Assembly (NCBI RefSeq): GCF_014202395.1
Contig: NZ_JACHGQ010000005.1
Coordinates: forward strand, 119,688-183,687
Direction: 5' to 3'
Source: Histophilus somni
GTDB lineage: Bacteria > Pseudomonadota > Gammaproteobacteria > Enterobacterales > Pasteurellaceae
Length of the DNA stretch: 64,000 nt
Shown here one piece after another: positions 41,205 to 51,713 of this stretch (position 1 is its first letter; each line of letters begins with the position of its first letter). Under the pieces are notes generated by a model that searched no databases, was not told where the DNA came from, and saw only the letters and a program-made list of their open reading frames with translations. The translations under genes were made by a program, and so were the position numbers.

Positions 41205-42854
41205 CTACTCCGCTACTTTTAATTCTGAATAAATATAATGGCGATAAGACTCTAATAATTGTTGATCAGTACAGTCCTGTAACTTACCTCCACTTAATTT
41301 TCTCATTTTAATATTTGTTTGCATAAATTCATCGACAGGCAATCCCGCTATTTCTAAAATAGCTCCTGCTATAAATGCTAAATCTAAAAAATCGTGCTTT
41401 TCAAAATCCGTTTCTAAATTACTGCGAACCGCAAATTGCGTGATATATTCCGGATAAGGATAATTAAAACTGTAACTTGGTACAGCTTCTTTTATTGAAA
41501 TTTGATGATCGCCAAAATAACCTAAAATATAAGGCTTATTTCTCCGTTGCATATAAAGATTAAAATCTTCCATAACTTGATTCAAATTTACAATCCGTTG
41601 AATATAATCATTTAATTCCCCGATCCCTCGCTCCGTTGCACAATCCATTTGAATTTGAAAAATATTACCGCAGTTGTAATAAGGACCATGTTCACGCATT
41701 GTTAATACATAAACAAATAAGGGTTTTTGTAAATCTTTTAGTTGAGGCACATCTTTTTTATCAAGAATTTTCTGAACATACTGACTCATTTCATCACTAC
41801 CGATTGTCCATAGATTTTTACCCATGGGAGCCGGATAGCCTAAATCTTGCGGTTGTAACATTAAATCAAAACCAAAATGATCATAAGCAGATTTCGCATT
41901 ATAGTTTCCTTTCGTAAAAGGCGACAAAGCAACACAATAATATCCTTGTGCTTTTAAATTTTTAACAAAACTGTATTTTAGATGAGGAACGACAGAATAA
42001 AATACTGCATTTGCCATTGCACCGAAATCTGTTGAGGGCAATCCTGATAAAAATGCAAATTCTGATTTCCAAGTTGCACCACCTAAGGTATGTACTCGCA
42101 GATGAGAATTACATTTTGTATCATCTTGATTTTCATACATTGTGATAGGTGGAATATTGTGCTGTTTAAAAAGAAAACTATGCGGATTTAACGTTGATTC
42201 TTGTAACCAAACTACAATATCTGCTTTTTGCTCCGAATTTGATTGTTTATGGCTTTCAATTGATTCTGCTTTTTCAAGAAAATATTGACTACCTCCAGAA
42301 AATACCGGCGATTTATAAAAGATTCCTCGACAGGACATAGGTAAATTAAGAAATACATCTCTTCCATCATCAGGTAAAGAATCTAACCATTGCTTGATAG
42401 CTTGCTTATTCTTTGTACAGTGACAAATTGAAACAATTAAAATAATAGAAATTAAGCCTGATATTATCTGCCAATAAAAAGGAAGAGCGGGGGTATTTTG
42501 CCAACCGAATATACCATAAGCCAACAAAACCAATAGCCCCATAATAGCAAAAAAAGCCTGACGATAATGCAACAAGGTTTCCCAATTTCGCCAATCTATG
42601 ACTAAAAAGAAATCTGAAATCAAAAGCGGTTGCTTATAAAAATGGATTTTAATTCGATGAAACAACACAAAAACAATGAATAATGTAGAAGAAAAATTAA
42701 CCGCTCTTTGCCATTGCCCTGTAATAGTAAACATAATGCCAATAAATAACAAAAATTGACTTATTGCAAAAAAATATGTCCAACGATAATGGGAGTTAAT
42801 AATAAAAATTATTGAAGCAAGGCTAAACAAAATGAGCAAGGCATATTGCACCAT
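41205..42854 (-). CDS. Sulfatase/alkaline-phosphatase-superfamily inner membrane protein
   Basis: 549 residues. About five N-terminal membrane segments (residues 1-155) are followed by a large extracytoplasmic domain of the sulfatase/phosphoglycerol transferase fold. Candidate nucleophile region VVWLQESTLNPHSF, then HTLGGATWKSEFAFLSGLPS, a metal-site-like TMREHGPYYNC and a late GYFGDHQ. Homologues transfer phosphoglycerol or phosphoethanolamine to surface glycans or lipids. The first catalytic block is atypical, so substrate and activity are unknown. It lies downstream of pntAB on the same strand, but a strong terminator separates them. Confidence 0.7.
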   Translation of the reverse strand: MVQYALLILFSLASIIFIINSHYRWTYFFAISQFLLFIGIMFTITGQWQRAVNFSSTLFIVFVLFHRIKIHFYKQPLLISDFFLVIDWRNWETLLHYRQAFFAIMGLLVLLAYGIFGWQNTPALPFYWQIISGLISIILIVSICHCTKNKQAIKQWLDSLPDDGRDVFLNLPMSCRGIFYKSPVFSGGSQYFLEKAESIESHKQSNSEQKADIVVWLQESTLNPHSFLFKQHNIPPITMYENQDDTKCNSHLRVHTLGGATWKSEFAFLSGLPSTDFGAMANAVFYSVVPHLKYSFVKNLKAQGYYCVALSPFTKGNYNAKSAYDHFGFDLMLQPQDLGYPAPMGKNLWTIGSDEMSQYVQKILDKKDVPQLKDLQKPLFVYVLTMREHGPYYNCGNIFQIQMDCATERGIGELNDYIQRIVNLNQVMEDFNLYMQRRNKPYILGYFGDHQISIKEAVPSYSFNYPYPEYITQFAVRSNLETDFEKHDFLDLAFIAGAILEIAGLPVDEFMQTNIKMRKLSGGKLQDCTDQQLLESYRHYIYSELKVAE

Positions 42855-42871
42855 AACATATTCCTAAATGT

Positions 42872-42911
42872 AAAAAAATAACTGCACTTTATTTTAGCAA
42901 AGTGCAGTTAT
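42872..42911 (-). terminator. Intrinsic terminator after pntB, built from a degenerate uptake-signal pair
   Basis: Perfect 13-bp arms ATAACTGCACTTT (42878-42890) and its complement (42899-42911), followed on the minus strand by TTTTTTT. Each arm has AAGTGCAGT, one base off the uptake signal AAGTGCGGT, with the change matched on both arms. Confidence 0.9.
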
Positions 42912-42934
42912 ATTCTATACCAGTTTTTCTCTTG

Positions 42935-44395
42935 TTATAACGCTTTCAAAATATCTTCTACTCGCTCTTTTGCATCACCAAAAAGCATTTGGGTATTTTC
43001 TTTAAAGAACAACGGATTTTGTACACCAGCATATCCTACCGCCATAGAGCGTTTGAATACGACAACATTAGCCGCTTTCCAAACTTCCAGAACAGGCATG
43101 CCTGCAATTGGACTATTCGGATCATCCATGGCGGCAGGGTTCACTGTATCATTTGCACCAATGACTAATACGACATCGGTATCCGCAAAATCTTCATTGA
43201 TTTCATCCATTTCAAGTACAACATCATAAGGCACTTTCGCTTCTGCAAGCAATACGTTCATATGCCCTGGCAATCTTCCGGCTACAGGGTGAATACCAAA
43301 GCGAACATTCACACCACGTTCACGCAATTTTGCTGTAATTTCCGCAACCGGATATTGTGCTTGAGCCACTGCCATACCATATCCCGGTGTAATAATAACA
43401 GAACTTGCATTTTTCAACATTTCCGCCACTTCTTCGGCTGTTGTTTCACGATGTTCACCTTGTTCTGCCTCTGATGAAGCAACTACATCATTACCGAATC
43501 CACCGGCAATGACACTGATAAAAGAGCGGTTCATTGCTTTACACATAATGTATGACAAAATTGCCCCTGATGAACCTACTAATGCACCGGTAACGATGAG
43601 CAAATCATTATTTAACATGAAGCCTGCCGCCGCAGCCGCCCAACCTGAATAAGAGTTCAACATGGATACGACAACCGGCATATCTGCACCGCCTATTGAA
43701 GCAACAAGATGCCAACCAAATGCAAGTGCAATCGCTGTCATTAGTAATACAGGGAAGATATTATCAGGTGAATTTAAAAATGCGACCATCAACAACGCAG
43801 AAATAATCAATGCCGCCAAATTCAATTTATGGCGATGAGGCAACATTAACGCTTTAGAATTAATAATACCGCGTAATTTACCGAATGCGACAATAGAACC
43901 GGTAAATGTTACCGCACCAATGAAGATACCTAAAAAGACCTCAACATTGTGAATAGTTGCCAATACAGATTGTTCCGCAACAAAGTCCGCTTTTTGTTGT
44001 GCTAATAATGCTTGAGCAGCGTCCGTGACATATTCAACACCTTCCGGTACCAAAAATTGTGCGGTTTCATGCAAACCGAAACTATTAAAACCGACCAATA
44101 CAGCCGCCAAACCAACAAAACTATGTAAAATTGCAACCAATTCCGGCATTTCGGTCATTTCAACCTTCATTGCACGTTGAATACCAATGACGGCTCCGAC
44201 TGCCATTGCAATAATAATCCAGAATAATCCTTGTGAATATGGTCCAAAAATGGTAGCAACAAGAGCAATTGCCATACCAACAATGCCATACCAACAACCG
44301 GCTTTAGCAGTTTCATGTTTAGAAAGACCTGCTAAACTCATAATGAACAGTAATGCTGCAACAATATAGGCAGCCTGTACTAAACCTTCAGACAT
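42935..44395 (-). CDS. pntB: NAD(P) transhydrogenase subunit beta
   Basis: 486 residues: an N-terminal membrane domain (about nine helices) and a C-terminal NADP(H)-binding domain III with [35 protein letters not shown] and [11 protein letters not shown]. With PntA it couples proton import to NADPH formation. Length near E. coli PntB (462) with a modest insertion around residues 120-140. 12 bp after pntA. Confidence 0.97.
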   Translation of the reverse strand: MSEGLVQAAYIVAALLFIMSLAGLSKHETAKAGCWYGIVGMAIALVATIFGPYSQGLFWIIIAMAVGAVIGIQRAMKVEMTEMPELVAILHSFVGLAAVLVGFNSFGLHETAQFLVPEGVEYVTDAAQALLAQQKADFVAEQSVLATIHNVEVFLGIFIGAVTFTGSIVAFGKLRGIINSKALMLPHRHKLNLAALIISALLMVAFLNSPDNIFPVLLMTAIALAFGWHLVASIGGADMPVVVSMLNSYSGWAAAAAGFMLNNDLLIVTGALVGSSGAILSYIMCKAMNRSFISVIAGGFGNDVVASSEAEQGEHRETTAEEVAEMLKNASSVIITPGYGMAVAQAQYPVAEITAKLRERGVNVRFGIHPVAGRLPGHMNVLLAEAKVPYDVVLEMDEINEDFADTDVVLVIGANDTVNPAAMDDPNSPIAGMPVLEVWKAANVVVFKRSMAVGYAGVQNPLFFKENTQMLFGDAKERVEDILKAL

Positions 44396-44407
44396 TGCAT
44401 CCTCTCC

Positions 44408-45940
44408 TTAACCTTTTCTAAACATGGCAAGCATACGTTGAGTCACTTTAAAGCCACCAAAAATATTAATTGCCGCAACCAAAATAGCAATGAACGCCAA
44501 CAAACTGATAAAGAAATTTCCTTGTGCAATTTGCAATAATGCCCCCACAATGATAATTCCCGAGATTGCATTAGTAACTGCCATTAATGGTGTATGTAAC
44601 GCATGACTTACATTCCATACAACGTAATATCCGACTACACAAGCCAATACGAACACAGTAAAGTGCGATAAAAATGCAGCCGGCATAACAGAACCAAGCC
44701 ATAAGAAGACCGCTCCTGCCAATGCCATTGCCCCATATTTCACTTTAGGGTTCGTCGGCGTTTTTTCTTTTTTATCCGCAACAGGTGCGGTTGTTTTTTG
44801 TTGCGGTTGTGCAGAAACTTGAATCGGCGGAGCCGGCCAAGTAATCTCGCCATCACGAATTACGGTTACACCACGCAATACCACATCTTCGAAGTCAATA
44901 TGGATATTGCCATCTTTTTCTTTGCATAAAAGTTTTAATAAATTAACCAAGTTTGTGCCGTAAAGTTGAGAGGATTGCGTCGGTAAGCGACTTGGAAAAT
45001 CTGTATATCCAATGACTTTCACCTGATTTTCAGTTACCACAATTTCACCGGCTTTCGTATAATCACAATTTCCGCCTGTCAGTGCAGCAAGATCCACAAT
45101 CACACTACCCGGTTTCATGGAATCCACCATTTCTTTAGTAATCAAGCGTGGTGCCGGTTTACCCGGAATCGCTGCTGTGGTAATAATAATATCCACTTCT
45201 TTTGCTTGTTCCGCATAAAGTGCCATCGCTCGACGATTAAATTCTTCTGACATGACTTTTGCGTAACCGTCACCGCTACCGCCCTCTTCTTGGAAATCTA
45301 TTTCAAGGAAGTCCGCTCCCATTGATTTCACTTGTTCTTTTACTTCCGGACGGGAATCAAATGCACGAACAATCGCACCTAAACTATTAGCTGCACCGAT
45401 TGCTGCAAGCCCTGCAACCCCTGCACCAATAACAAGTACTTTCGCAGGAGGTACTTTACCTGCAGCTGTAATTTGCCCTGTGAAAAAGCTACCAAATTCA
45501 TGTGCAGCTTCAATAACAGCACGATACCCGGAAATATTTGCCATTGAACTTAACGCATCTAAGGCTTGAGCACGAGAAATGCGAGGCACAGCATCCATTG
45601 CTAACACATTAATTTTCTTAGCAGAAAGTTTTGCCATTAGCTCTGAATTTTGAGCAGGCCAAATAAAGCTAATAAGCGTTGCACCTTCTTTAATTTGTGC
45701 AATTTCAGCATCTGTCGGTGCATTTACTTTAAAAATAATATCCGCATTCCAAATATCTTGTGCCGAACCAATTTTTGCGCCTGCATTTACAAACGCCTGA
45801 TCTTCAAAACTCGCATTAAAACCGGCATTGTTCTCAACAATCACTTCAAAACCAAGTTTCAAAATTTGTTGAACCGTTTTTGGCGTTGCCGCCACACGAC
45901 TTTCATTATCAAGCAGTTCTCTAGGTACACCAATTAACAT
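44408..45940 (-). CDS. pntA: NAD(P) transhydrogenase subunit alpha
   Basis: 510 residues matching E. coli PntA (510). The N-terminal AlaDH/PNT domain I (about 1-380) has [20 protein letters not shown], the NAD-binding [22 protein letters not shown] and [15 protein letters not shown] Pro/Lys linker follows, then a short membrane part with four helices. First gene of pntAB, divergent from sfsA. The intergenic 45941-46148 carries no ORF. Confidence 0.98.
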   Translation of the reverse strand: MLIGVPRELLDNESRVAATPKTVQQILKLGFEVIVENNAGFNASFEDQAFVNAGAKIGSAQDIWNADIIFKVNAPTDAEIAQIKEGATLISFIWPAQNSELMAKLSAKKINVLAMDAVPRISRAQALDALSSMANISGYRAVIEAAHEFGSFFTGQITAAGKVPPAKVLVIGAGVAGLAAIGAANSLGAIVRAFDSRPEVKEQVKSMGADFLEIDFQEEGGSGDGYAKVMSEEFNRRAMALYAEQAKEVDIIITTAAIPGKPAPRLITKEMVDSMKPGSVIVDLAALTGGNCDYTKAGEIVVTENQVKVIGYTDFPSRLPTQSSQLYGTNLVNLLKLLCKEKDGNIHIDFEDVVLRGVTVIRDGEITWPAPPIQVSAQPQQKTTAPVADKKEKTPTNPKVKYGAMALAGAVFLWLGSVMPAAFLSHFTVFVLACVVGYYVVWNVSHALHTPLMAVTNAISGIIIVGALLQIAQGNFFISLLAFIAILVAAINIFGGFKVTQRMLAMFRKG

Positions 45941-46148
45941 AATGTTTCCTTCAAATTGATTGATTAAAAAAATTGGGAGATAATATCGCCCATCCTTTAA
46001 GATGACAAAAAGTCAAGCGGAGTAAATGTACCACTAATTCGCTAAAAATAAAGCTATTTTCTTAAAAATTTCAACTATCGCTTCAATCAAAATTTTTTTC
46101 AGATAAAGCTGGTAAAATTACTAAAACTGTTGGATAACAAGGATTTTT

Positions 46149-46865
46149 ATGCAATTACCGAATTTACAATCAGCAACATTACTTCGCCGTTATAAACGCT
46201 TTTTGGCAGATGTAGAATTAAACAACGGTGAAATTTTAACGCTTCATTGTGCCAATACCGGTGCAATGACAGGATGTGGTGAAAAAGGCGATACAGTCTG
46301 GTTTTCTACTTCTGACAGCAAAACGAGAAAATATCCGCACTCTTGGGAATTAACCCAACTCAAAAACGGTCAAACGGTATGTATCAATACTCACCGTTCC
46401 AATCAATTAACGTTGGAAGCTTTGCAAAATAAAATCATCACAGAATTAGCTGAATATGATGAGATTTTGCCTGAAGTAAAATATGGTGTAGAAAATAGTC
46501 GCATTGATTTTTTACTCAAAGGTAAAAACTTACCTGATTGTTATGTCGAAGTAAAATCCGTTACGTTTGTCAAAAATCATCTCGGTTTGTTCCCTGATGC
46601 CGTCACAACAAGAGGACAAAAACACTTGCGTGAGCTTATAGCAATGAAAAAGCGGGGACATAGAGCGGTCGTTTTTTTCGCCGGTCTTCACGACGGTTTT
46701 AATCGCTTCACTGTTGCAAAATCTATTGATCCTGATTATGCCGAATTACTGCAGCAAGCAGTTAAAGAAGGTGTTGAAGTTTATAGCTATGCTGTAAAAT
46801 TTGATTTTTCTCATCAAAAACCGACCGCACTTTATCTAACAAATTTAGTGAATTACCTAGAATAA
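46149..46865 (+). CDS. sfsA: Sugar fermentation stimulation protein SfsA
   Basis: 238 residues with an N-terminal OB-like DNA-binding region and a nuclease-like C-terminal domain: [27 protein letters not shown] and [10 protein letters not shown] resemble a PD-(D/E)XK core (Asp...Glu-x-Lys). In E. coli SfsA was linked to maltose gene expression; its true role is unclear. A USS lies near the 3' end (46824-46832). Confidence 0.94.
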   Translation: MQLPNLQSATLLRRYKRFLADVELNNGEILTLHCANTGAMTGCGEKGDTVWFSTSDSKTRKYPHSWELTQLKNGQTVCINTHRSNQLTLEALQNKIITELAEYDEILPEVKYGVENSRIDFLLKGKNLPDCYVEVKSVTFVKNHLGLFPDAVTTRGQKHLRELIAMKKRGHRAVVFFAGLHDGFNRFTVAKSIDPDYAELLQQAVKEGVEVYSYAVKFDFSHQKPTALYLTNLVNYLE

Positions 46866-46907
46866 TTAAAGACAAGAAAAAAATTGATAATAATTTTTAT
46901 TTATTTA

Positions 46908-46937
46908 TTGACAAGCTATTTGAGAACAATTATCATC
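46908..46937 (+). promoter_or_regulatory. Promoter with overlapping Fur box for a small RNA
   Basis: TTGACA (46908-46913), 17-bp spacer, TATCAT (46931-46936): a near-consensus sigma-70 promoter. TGAGAAC-A-ATTATCA (46921-46935) fits the 7-1-7 Fur box with two mismatches in one half and none in the other, and covers the -10 element, so Fur-iron should block it. Confidence 0.75.
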
Positions 46938-46942
46938 TATAT

Positions 46943-47014
46943 CACTCAAACAATAATAGATAATCACTCCAACATTTCAGCGTTTCTTCCCCCACAAAAG
47001 AAACGCTTTTTTTT
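46943..47014 (+). ncRNA. Candidate Fur-repressed small RNA (HrrF/RyhB-like in logic)
   Basis: Predicted 70-75 nt transcript starting near 46943 and ending at an intrinsic terminator. There is no ORF of note and no gene on this strand until 49163. The RNA begins with an unstructured A/U-rich part and ends in a stem with a C-rich loop (CCCCCACAA), as in many target-binding sRNAs. Haemophilus has a known Fur-controlled sRNA called HrrF; whether this is its homologue cannot be told here. Confidence 0.65.
46979..47014 (+). terminator. Strong intrinsic terminator of the small RNA
   Basis: Perfect 10-bp arms AGCGTTTCTT (46979-46988) and AAGAAACGCT (46998-47007), 9-nt loop, then eight T. It could also stop sfsA read-through. 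Confidence 0.9.
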
Positions 47015-47079
47015 ATAAAACAGAATACGCTTCCACTCTTAGCATTCTCATCTCGAAAAACGGCTTACCTCTAATAAAT

Positions 47080-48822
47080 CTATTTTTCGATGAAAGCCGT
47101 ATTCTGTGAAAATACTTCTAAGAATAATCCTAACGGAGGTTGTGTTGACGAAATTTTTTGATAATGTTGATTGTATTTTTGATAATGCCCATTCCTATCA
47201 ATATGATATTGCGAATCATCCGGTGTAATGATCACATTCCACCGGTAATTACCGGCAAGAACCCAACTACGATTATCATCCAAATCAAATAAATCCTGCC
47301 CCTGAGAAAAATCGCTAATTGGATTTTTTACTTTAAAAATATGTTTCATTAAGGCTGGGACCAAATCGGTATGACTACTCAATTTATTCACTTTACCGAT
47401 AGGTAAATTTTCCCATCTTATAATCATTGGAACTTGAATTACTTCTCTTGCAAAATAATTAGTTGGTCTTTTTTTATCAGAAAAATCAAAACTATAACCA
47501 TATTCGGAAGTCACTATCACAATGGTATGAGTAAAATCTATCGACTTAAATGCCGAACCAATCTCATCATCAATTTCAGATAACTTTTGATAATATTGTT
47601 CAATAGTCAAATTGCTGTTCAGTGAATAATTTAGATAGGCAAAAAATAATTTTTGCTGTTGTTGTCGAGTATTAACAAACTCAATAAAACGCTGGGTAAA
47701 TGCGTTGCTGTCATTTCTTATTTTCTCATTCGCAAAAATACTTTTCTTCAATAACGCACTTCGGGATAAATTCTGACCGAATAACCCAATTTCATACCGC
47801 ACTTTTCCTTGTTTCAATTGCTCAATTAATACAGGTGTTGTTTTATTGCTAAGTAAGCTGTCCGCATAATTAGCATTCAATCCATAAAACAATCCTGTCA
47901 AACCTTGATTAAGAGAGTTTCCTGAACTGTAATGATGAGTAAATTCAGTTGAATTCTCAGAAAATGCAAATAAATTAGGCATTATATCCTGTCGAACTGC
48001 ATCATGGCGTAATCCACTAATAGTGATAAGGACAATATTCGTCTTTGGCAACTCATCGGAAAAAGTCAATTTCTGCTTTGGATAATTCACTTTTAACGCA
48101 TCAAGACGACCTTGCTCATTTAAGGTTTTTTCATATTCAGACTTATTTAAGAAACCATGTTTTTCGAGAAATGAACGTGCTGTCATTGGATAAGATAGAG
48201 GGAAATTCGATTTTTGCATGGTAATCGGGCGATAAATATACGCATCTGCCCAAGCATAAAGAATATGTGTAGCAATAAAGCTAACAACAAATACAAGAGC
48301 AACACCTTTAATCCATTTTTGTCTCTCTAAACTGCGTAATTTATACCATGCCCAACGTGAGAAAAGCATTTGAACAAATAAAATCAATGGCATAGGTGCA
48401 AAAAATATTTGCCACTTATAAGATAACTTACCATCATCAGGATTAACCAACAAATTCCAAACGAGGGTTGAAAGATGTAAATTAAAACGAGAAAACACCT
48501 CTGTATCAACCAACAGTAAGGTTGCACCTATCGTTGTTAAAATAACGCTTATACCACGAAAAGTGCGTTCATTTTTTATAATAAAACTGAGAGGAAAGAG
48601 AGCGAGCAAATAGAGAGCAAAAACAATGAAGCTGAAATGCCCCAATAAACTAATAAAAAAATATATTTTACCGAATAAAGTATGCGGCCAATCAATAATA
48701 AAGGCATAACGACTACCAATAACAATTGCCCACAAAATATTAAAAAAAGCAAACCAATGTCCCCACGTAATCTTACGAGATAATTCATCACGATATTGCT
48801 TGCTTGTTTTAATTCCAAACAT
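47080..48822 (-). CDS. lapC: LapC/YejM-like inner membrane protein (PbgA), sulfatase fold
   Basis: 580 residues. Five N-terminal membrane helices (about 15-190) include the conserved ITWGHWFAFFNILWAIVIGSRY. An arginine/lysine-rich interfacial segment and a periplasmic sulfatase-like domain follow (ITISGLRHDAVRQDIMPNL, HHYSSGNSLNQGL, EYGYSFDFSDK). In E. coli YejM/LapC senses periplasmic LPS and controls LpxC proteolysis through LapB. Catalytic residues are not conserved as in active sulfatases. It follows yejL by one base; the yejK/yejL/yejM cluster supports the assignment. Confidence 0.93.
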   Translation of the reverse strand: MFGIKTSKQYRDELSRKITWGHWFAFFNILWAIVIGSRYAFIIDWPHTLFGKIYFFISLLGHFSFIVFALYLLALFPLSFIIKNERTFRGISVILTTIGATLLLVDTEVFSRFNLHLSTLVWNLLVNPDDGKLSYKWQIFFAPMPLILFVQMLFSRWAWYKLRSLERQKWIKGVALVFVVSFIATHILYAWADAYIYRPITMQKSNFPLSYPMTARSFLEKHGFLNKSEYEKTLNEQGRLDALKVNYPKQKLTFSDELPKTNIVLITISGLRHDAVRQDIMPNLFAFSENSTEFTHHYSSGNSLNQGLTGLFYGLNANYADSLLSNKTTPVLIEQLKQGKVRYEIGLFGQNLSRSALLKKSIFANEKIRNDSNAFTQRFIEFVNTRQQQQKLFFAYLNYSLNSNLTIEQYYQKLSEIDDEIGSAFKSIDFTHTIVIVTSEYGYSFDFSDKKRPTNYFAREVIQVPMIIRWENLPIGKVNKLSSHTDLVPALMKHIFKVKNPISDFSQGQDLFDLDDNRSWVLAGNYRWNVIITPDDSQYHIDRNGHYQKYNQHYQKISSTQPPLGLFLEVFSQNTAFIEK

Positions 48823-48823
48823 A

Positions 48824-49045
48824 TTATTTACTATTTTTTACTGAATTCATTAAAGCATCGGAAAATACTTTTGCCAACACAATACGTTGTTGCGACCCAA
48901 CACTACTGTTTAACAAATGGGTTACCATATTGCCCAATACGACTAAAGAAAGATCTACCGGAGCTTGATGCTTTTCCAGTACAGCGATCATATCATTCAA
49001 TATTGCCTCAACTTGTTTATCTTGAAATTTTGAAATTTTTGCCAT
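48824..49045 (-). CDS. yejL: YejL family protein (DUF1414)
   Basis: 73 residues, all-helical, starting MAKISKFQDKQVEAILNDMI and containing HQAPVDLSLVVLGNMVTHLL, the standard YejL sequence pattern. Function unknown; structures of relatives are dimers. One base separates its stop from the lapC start, so the pair is co-transcribed. Divergent from yejK. Confidence 0.95.
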   Translation of the reverse strand: MAKISKFQDKQVEAILNDMIAVLEKHQAPVDLSLVVLGNMVTHLLNSSVGSQQRIVLAKVFSDALMNSVKNSK

Positions 49046-49162
49046 TTAATTTTGTACGCTAAATATAAATAGAAACGAATAATTTGGACACATACTAGCA
49101 TATTTTCCTTAAAGTGCGGTTATAATATTAAGAATTTTTATCATAAACAGGATTTGAACAAA

Positions 49163-50176
49163 ATGAGCATTATAGTTAATCAAATTGTTTTGCATCAATT
49201 GGTTAAAACATCACAAGATGAAAATACCGTTCAACTAAAAACGCACTTACGTGATGAATTATTACCAATTACAGCGGAAACAGAACAAATGATGTTGCAA
49301 TTACATCAAGAGTATCAAAATAAAACAAAAGCCTATGGAGTATTCCAAGAAACCTCAAATTTTGCTCAAATACTCAACCGCACATTGGAAAACGATATTG
49401 ATTTCTTGGCATTTAGTCATCAATCAGCAGAATTATTACGTCAAGAGTTGGGAAAATACAGTTTTGCCAATGATGGCACGTTAATTTTGTGTCAATACAA
49501 TTTTCTCGCAACAGATTATTTATTCATCGCATTATTAGATAGCCGTTATAGTATGTTGGTTGATGAAAATCTGGAAATAAAACAAACGCATTATCTTGAT
49601 ATTACTCAATTTGATATTGCTTGCCGAATTAATTTAACCGAATTGCATTTAGATGCAAAATCAACTCGTTATCTGACTTTTATTAAAGGTCGAGTTGGAC
49701 GCAAAATTGCTGACTTTTTTATGGATTTTTTAGGTGCAGAAGAGGGATTAAATCCTCAAGCACAAAATCAATGTTTATTACAAGCAGTTAGTGACTACTG
49801 CCAACAGGCGGATTTGACAAAAGAACAAACTCAAGCGGTCAAAAAACAAGTATTCGATTATTGTAAAGGACAAATAAATGTAGGCGAAGAAATCGTTGTC
49901 AGGGAACTTTCTGCCAATATACCCACTCTAAATGAACAGTCTTTTGTTGATTTCGCTGTCAGCCAAAATTATGGCTTAGAAGAAAATATTCCTCCCGTAC
50001 GTACTGCATTAAAATCGCTGACTAAATTTTCCGGCTCAGGAAAAGGTATCACATTAAGTTTTGATGCCGAGTTATTAAACAGCCGTATATTTTGGGATGA
50101 AGCAACGGATAGTTTAACCATTACAGGACTACCGCCGAATTTACGCGATCAACTACAACGCCAAACAAAAGAATAA
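49163..50176 (+). CDS. yejK: Nucleoid-associated protein YejK (NdpA)
   Basis: 337 residues from the ATG at 49163 ([15 protein letters not shown]) behind AGGA; the frame extends three codons to a TTG but the ATG fits the family start. NdpA family, found with the nucleoid in E. coli; a 37-kDa protein of unclear role. Conserved [17 protein letters not shown] and [22 protein letters not shown] are present. A USS is just upstream (49112-49120). Confidence 0.95.
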   Translation: MSIIVNQIVLHQLVKTSQDENTVQLKTHLRDELLPITAETEQMMLQLHQEYQNKTKAYGVFQETSNFAQILNRTLENDIDFLAFSHQSAELLRQELGKYSFANDGTLILCQYNFLATDYLFIALLDSRYSMLVDENLEIKQTHYLDITQFDIACRINLTELHLDAKSTRYLTFIKGRVGRKIADFFMDFLGAEEGLNPQAQNQCLLQAVSDYCQQADLTKEQTQAVKKQVFDYCKGQINVGEEIVVRELSANIPTLNEQSFVDFAVSQNYGLEENIPPVRTALKSLTKFSGSGKGITLSFDAELLNSRIFWDEATDSLTITGLPPNLRDQLQRQTKE

Positions 50177-50240
50177 GTTGGCAATTTTACGAATTTTAGT
50201 TATTATCCACGACGTTATTACGAGTTAAGGTAAACAAAAT

Positions 50241-50654
50241 ATGCGATTAAAATTTATTATTCCTGCTATGATTTTAGGATTAAGCGTTACCGCTTGTTCC
50301 AGTGTTCAAAAAATCGTTTATCGTATTGATGTTCCACAAGGAAACTATTTAGAATCTACCGCTGTAGAACAAGTGAAAGTGGGCATGAATGCACAACAAG
50401 TTCAGTACTTACTTGGTACGCCAATGCTAATAGATCCATTTAGCAATCAAACTTGGTACTACGTATTTTTACAACAAAAATCTTATAATGCACCTGAGCA
50501 ACATACTTTTATTGTGAATTTTGATCGACGCGGTATTGTCACCGACGTTAATTTAGATAAACCGCTACCTGATGTTGAAAAAGAATATATCAATAATACA
50601 ATCATTCAAGGTCCGGAAGCAAAACGCACAAGCTGGTGGAAATTTTGGAGATAA
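50241..50654 (+). CDS. bamE: Outer membrane assembly lipoprotein BamE (SmpA)
   Basis: 137 residues. Lipoprotein signal with lipobox VTAC and Cys at position 19. The BamE fold has VEQVKVGMNAQQVQYLLGTPMLIDPFSNQTWYYVF, the signature of the family. Part of the BAM complex that inserts beta-barrel proteins. Ends in a Trp-rich tail beyond the core. Followed by a terminator made from an uptake signal. Confidence 0.96.
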   Translation: MRLKFIIPAMILGLSVTACSSVQKIVYRIDVPQGNYLESTAVEQVKVGMNAQQVQYLLGTPMLIDPFSNQTWYYVFLQQKSYNAPEQHTFIVNFDRRGIVTDVNLDKPLPDVEKEYINNTIIQGPEAKRTSWWKFWR

Positions 50655-50660
50655 ATAATA

Positions 50661-50682
50661 GACCGCACTTGCGGTCTTTTTT
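50661..50682. terminator. Uptake-signal-derived terminator between bamE and rbsR
   Basis: GACCGC (50661-50666) pairs with GCGGTC (50671-50676), loop ACTT, then TTTTTT. The left arm and loop are an exact uptake signal copy on the minus strand. Serves convergent bamE (plus) and possibly rbsR (minus). Confidence 0.85.
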
Positions 50683-51693
50683 CTATGCGGACTTAGGCAA
50701 AAAACAGGAACAAATAGATTGACGCAATACTATCTCAGGTTTTAACGTCAACGTGCGGTAACTTTCGGTAGGATTTTTTATTCGTTGCAACAATGTATCT
50801 ACTGCCAAGTGTGCGAATTCATCTTTAGGTTGATGAACGGTGCTGAGTGGAGGAGAAAGATATTGTGCTAAATGAATATTATCGTAACCAATAATGGAAA
50901 TATCTTCAGGCACAGATAACCCATGACGCCAAACAGCTTGATAAGCACCCACTGCAATGGTATCACTACAAGCAAACACCGCACTTGGACGCTGTTTCAA
51001 TTGTAACAACTGTTCCATTCCCTTAATTCCGCCTTCAAAGTTAAAATGACTTTCAATAATCCATTTATCACGAATAGGAATGTTGTATTCTTGCAACGCT
51101 TGCTTATAGCCTTTCAAACGATTACGAGCAAGAGGCTTTTTCAGATTTCCCGTAATAATCGCAATATCATGATGTTGATGCTCAATAAGAGTCCGTGTCG
51201 CCAAATATCCGCCCAGCTCGGAATCCTCAAAAATTTTATCCGCACTTAGCTCTGTCGGCCACCAATCCATGATGACAGTAGGAACAGTTAAATTTAAAGG
51301 ACTGGTTTCAAAGGCACTATCCGTACACATCAAGAGCAATCCATCGACCTGCTTGCGTATCAAATTTTGCAGATTTTCTTGCAAACAAATACTGTCATCA
51401 TTGGTATTGCATAAGATCAAATGATAATGATGTTGGCGACAATAACGTTCAACACTCGCCACAACCTCAGCAAAAAAAGGATTATCACTCGTAGTTACCA
51501 GCATGCCGATTGTTTTAGTTTCTTTGACTTTCAAACTGCGAGCCAATGCTGAGGGCGTATAATTCAGTTGCTCCACTACCGCCATGACTTTCTGCCGAAT
51601 TTCTTCACTGACAAAACGTGAATTATTAATCACATGAGAAACAGTGGACGTTGATACCTGTGCAATTCGAGCAATATCTTTCATTGTAGCCAT
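50683..51693 (-). CDS. rbsR: Ribose operon repressor RbsR
   Basis: 336 residues, LacI family. The start at 51693 ([20 protein letters not shown]) matches the E. coli RbsR N-terminus; two codons upstream only a TTG is available. HTH at about residues 4-25, hinge with [12 protein letters not shown], and a sugar-binding domain. It represses the rbs operon in the absence of ribose. Last gene of rbsDACBKR, 20 bp after rbsK. A matching palindromic operator lies upstream of rbsD. USS at 50978-50986. Confidence 0.95.
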   Translation of the reverse strand: MATMKDIARIAQVSTSTVSHVINNSRFVSEEIRQKVMAVVEQLNYTPSALARSLKVKETKTIGMLVTTSDNPFFAEVVASVERYCRQHHYHLILCNTNDDSICLQENLQNLIRKQVDGLLLMCTDSAFETSPLNLTVPTVIMDWWPTELSADKIFEDSELGGYLATRTLIEHQHHDIAIITGNLKKPLARNRLKGYKQALQEYNIPIRDKWIIESHFNFEGGIKGMEQLLQLKQRPSAVFACSDTIAVGAYQAVWRHGLSVPEDISIIGYDNIHLAQYLSPPLSTVHQPKDEFAHLAVDTLLQRIKNPTESYRTLTLKPEIVLRQSICSCFLPKSA

Positions 51694-51713
51694 CTTCAAC
51701 GCCCTTACATTAA

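Noticed and set aside
42604..42854. Possible frameshift or truncation at the N-terminus of the sulfatase-fold protein
   Set aside because: Membrane segments run in one continuous frame from the first ATG; no break.
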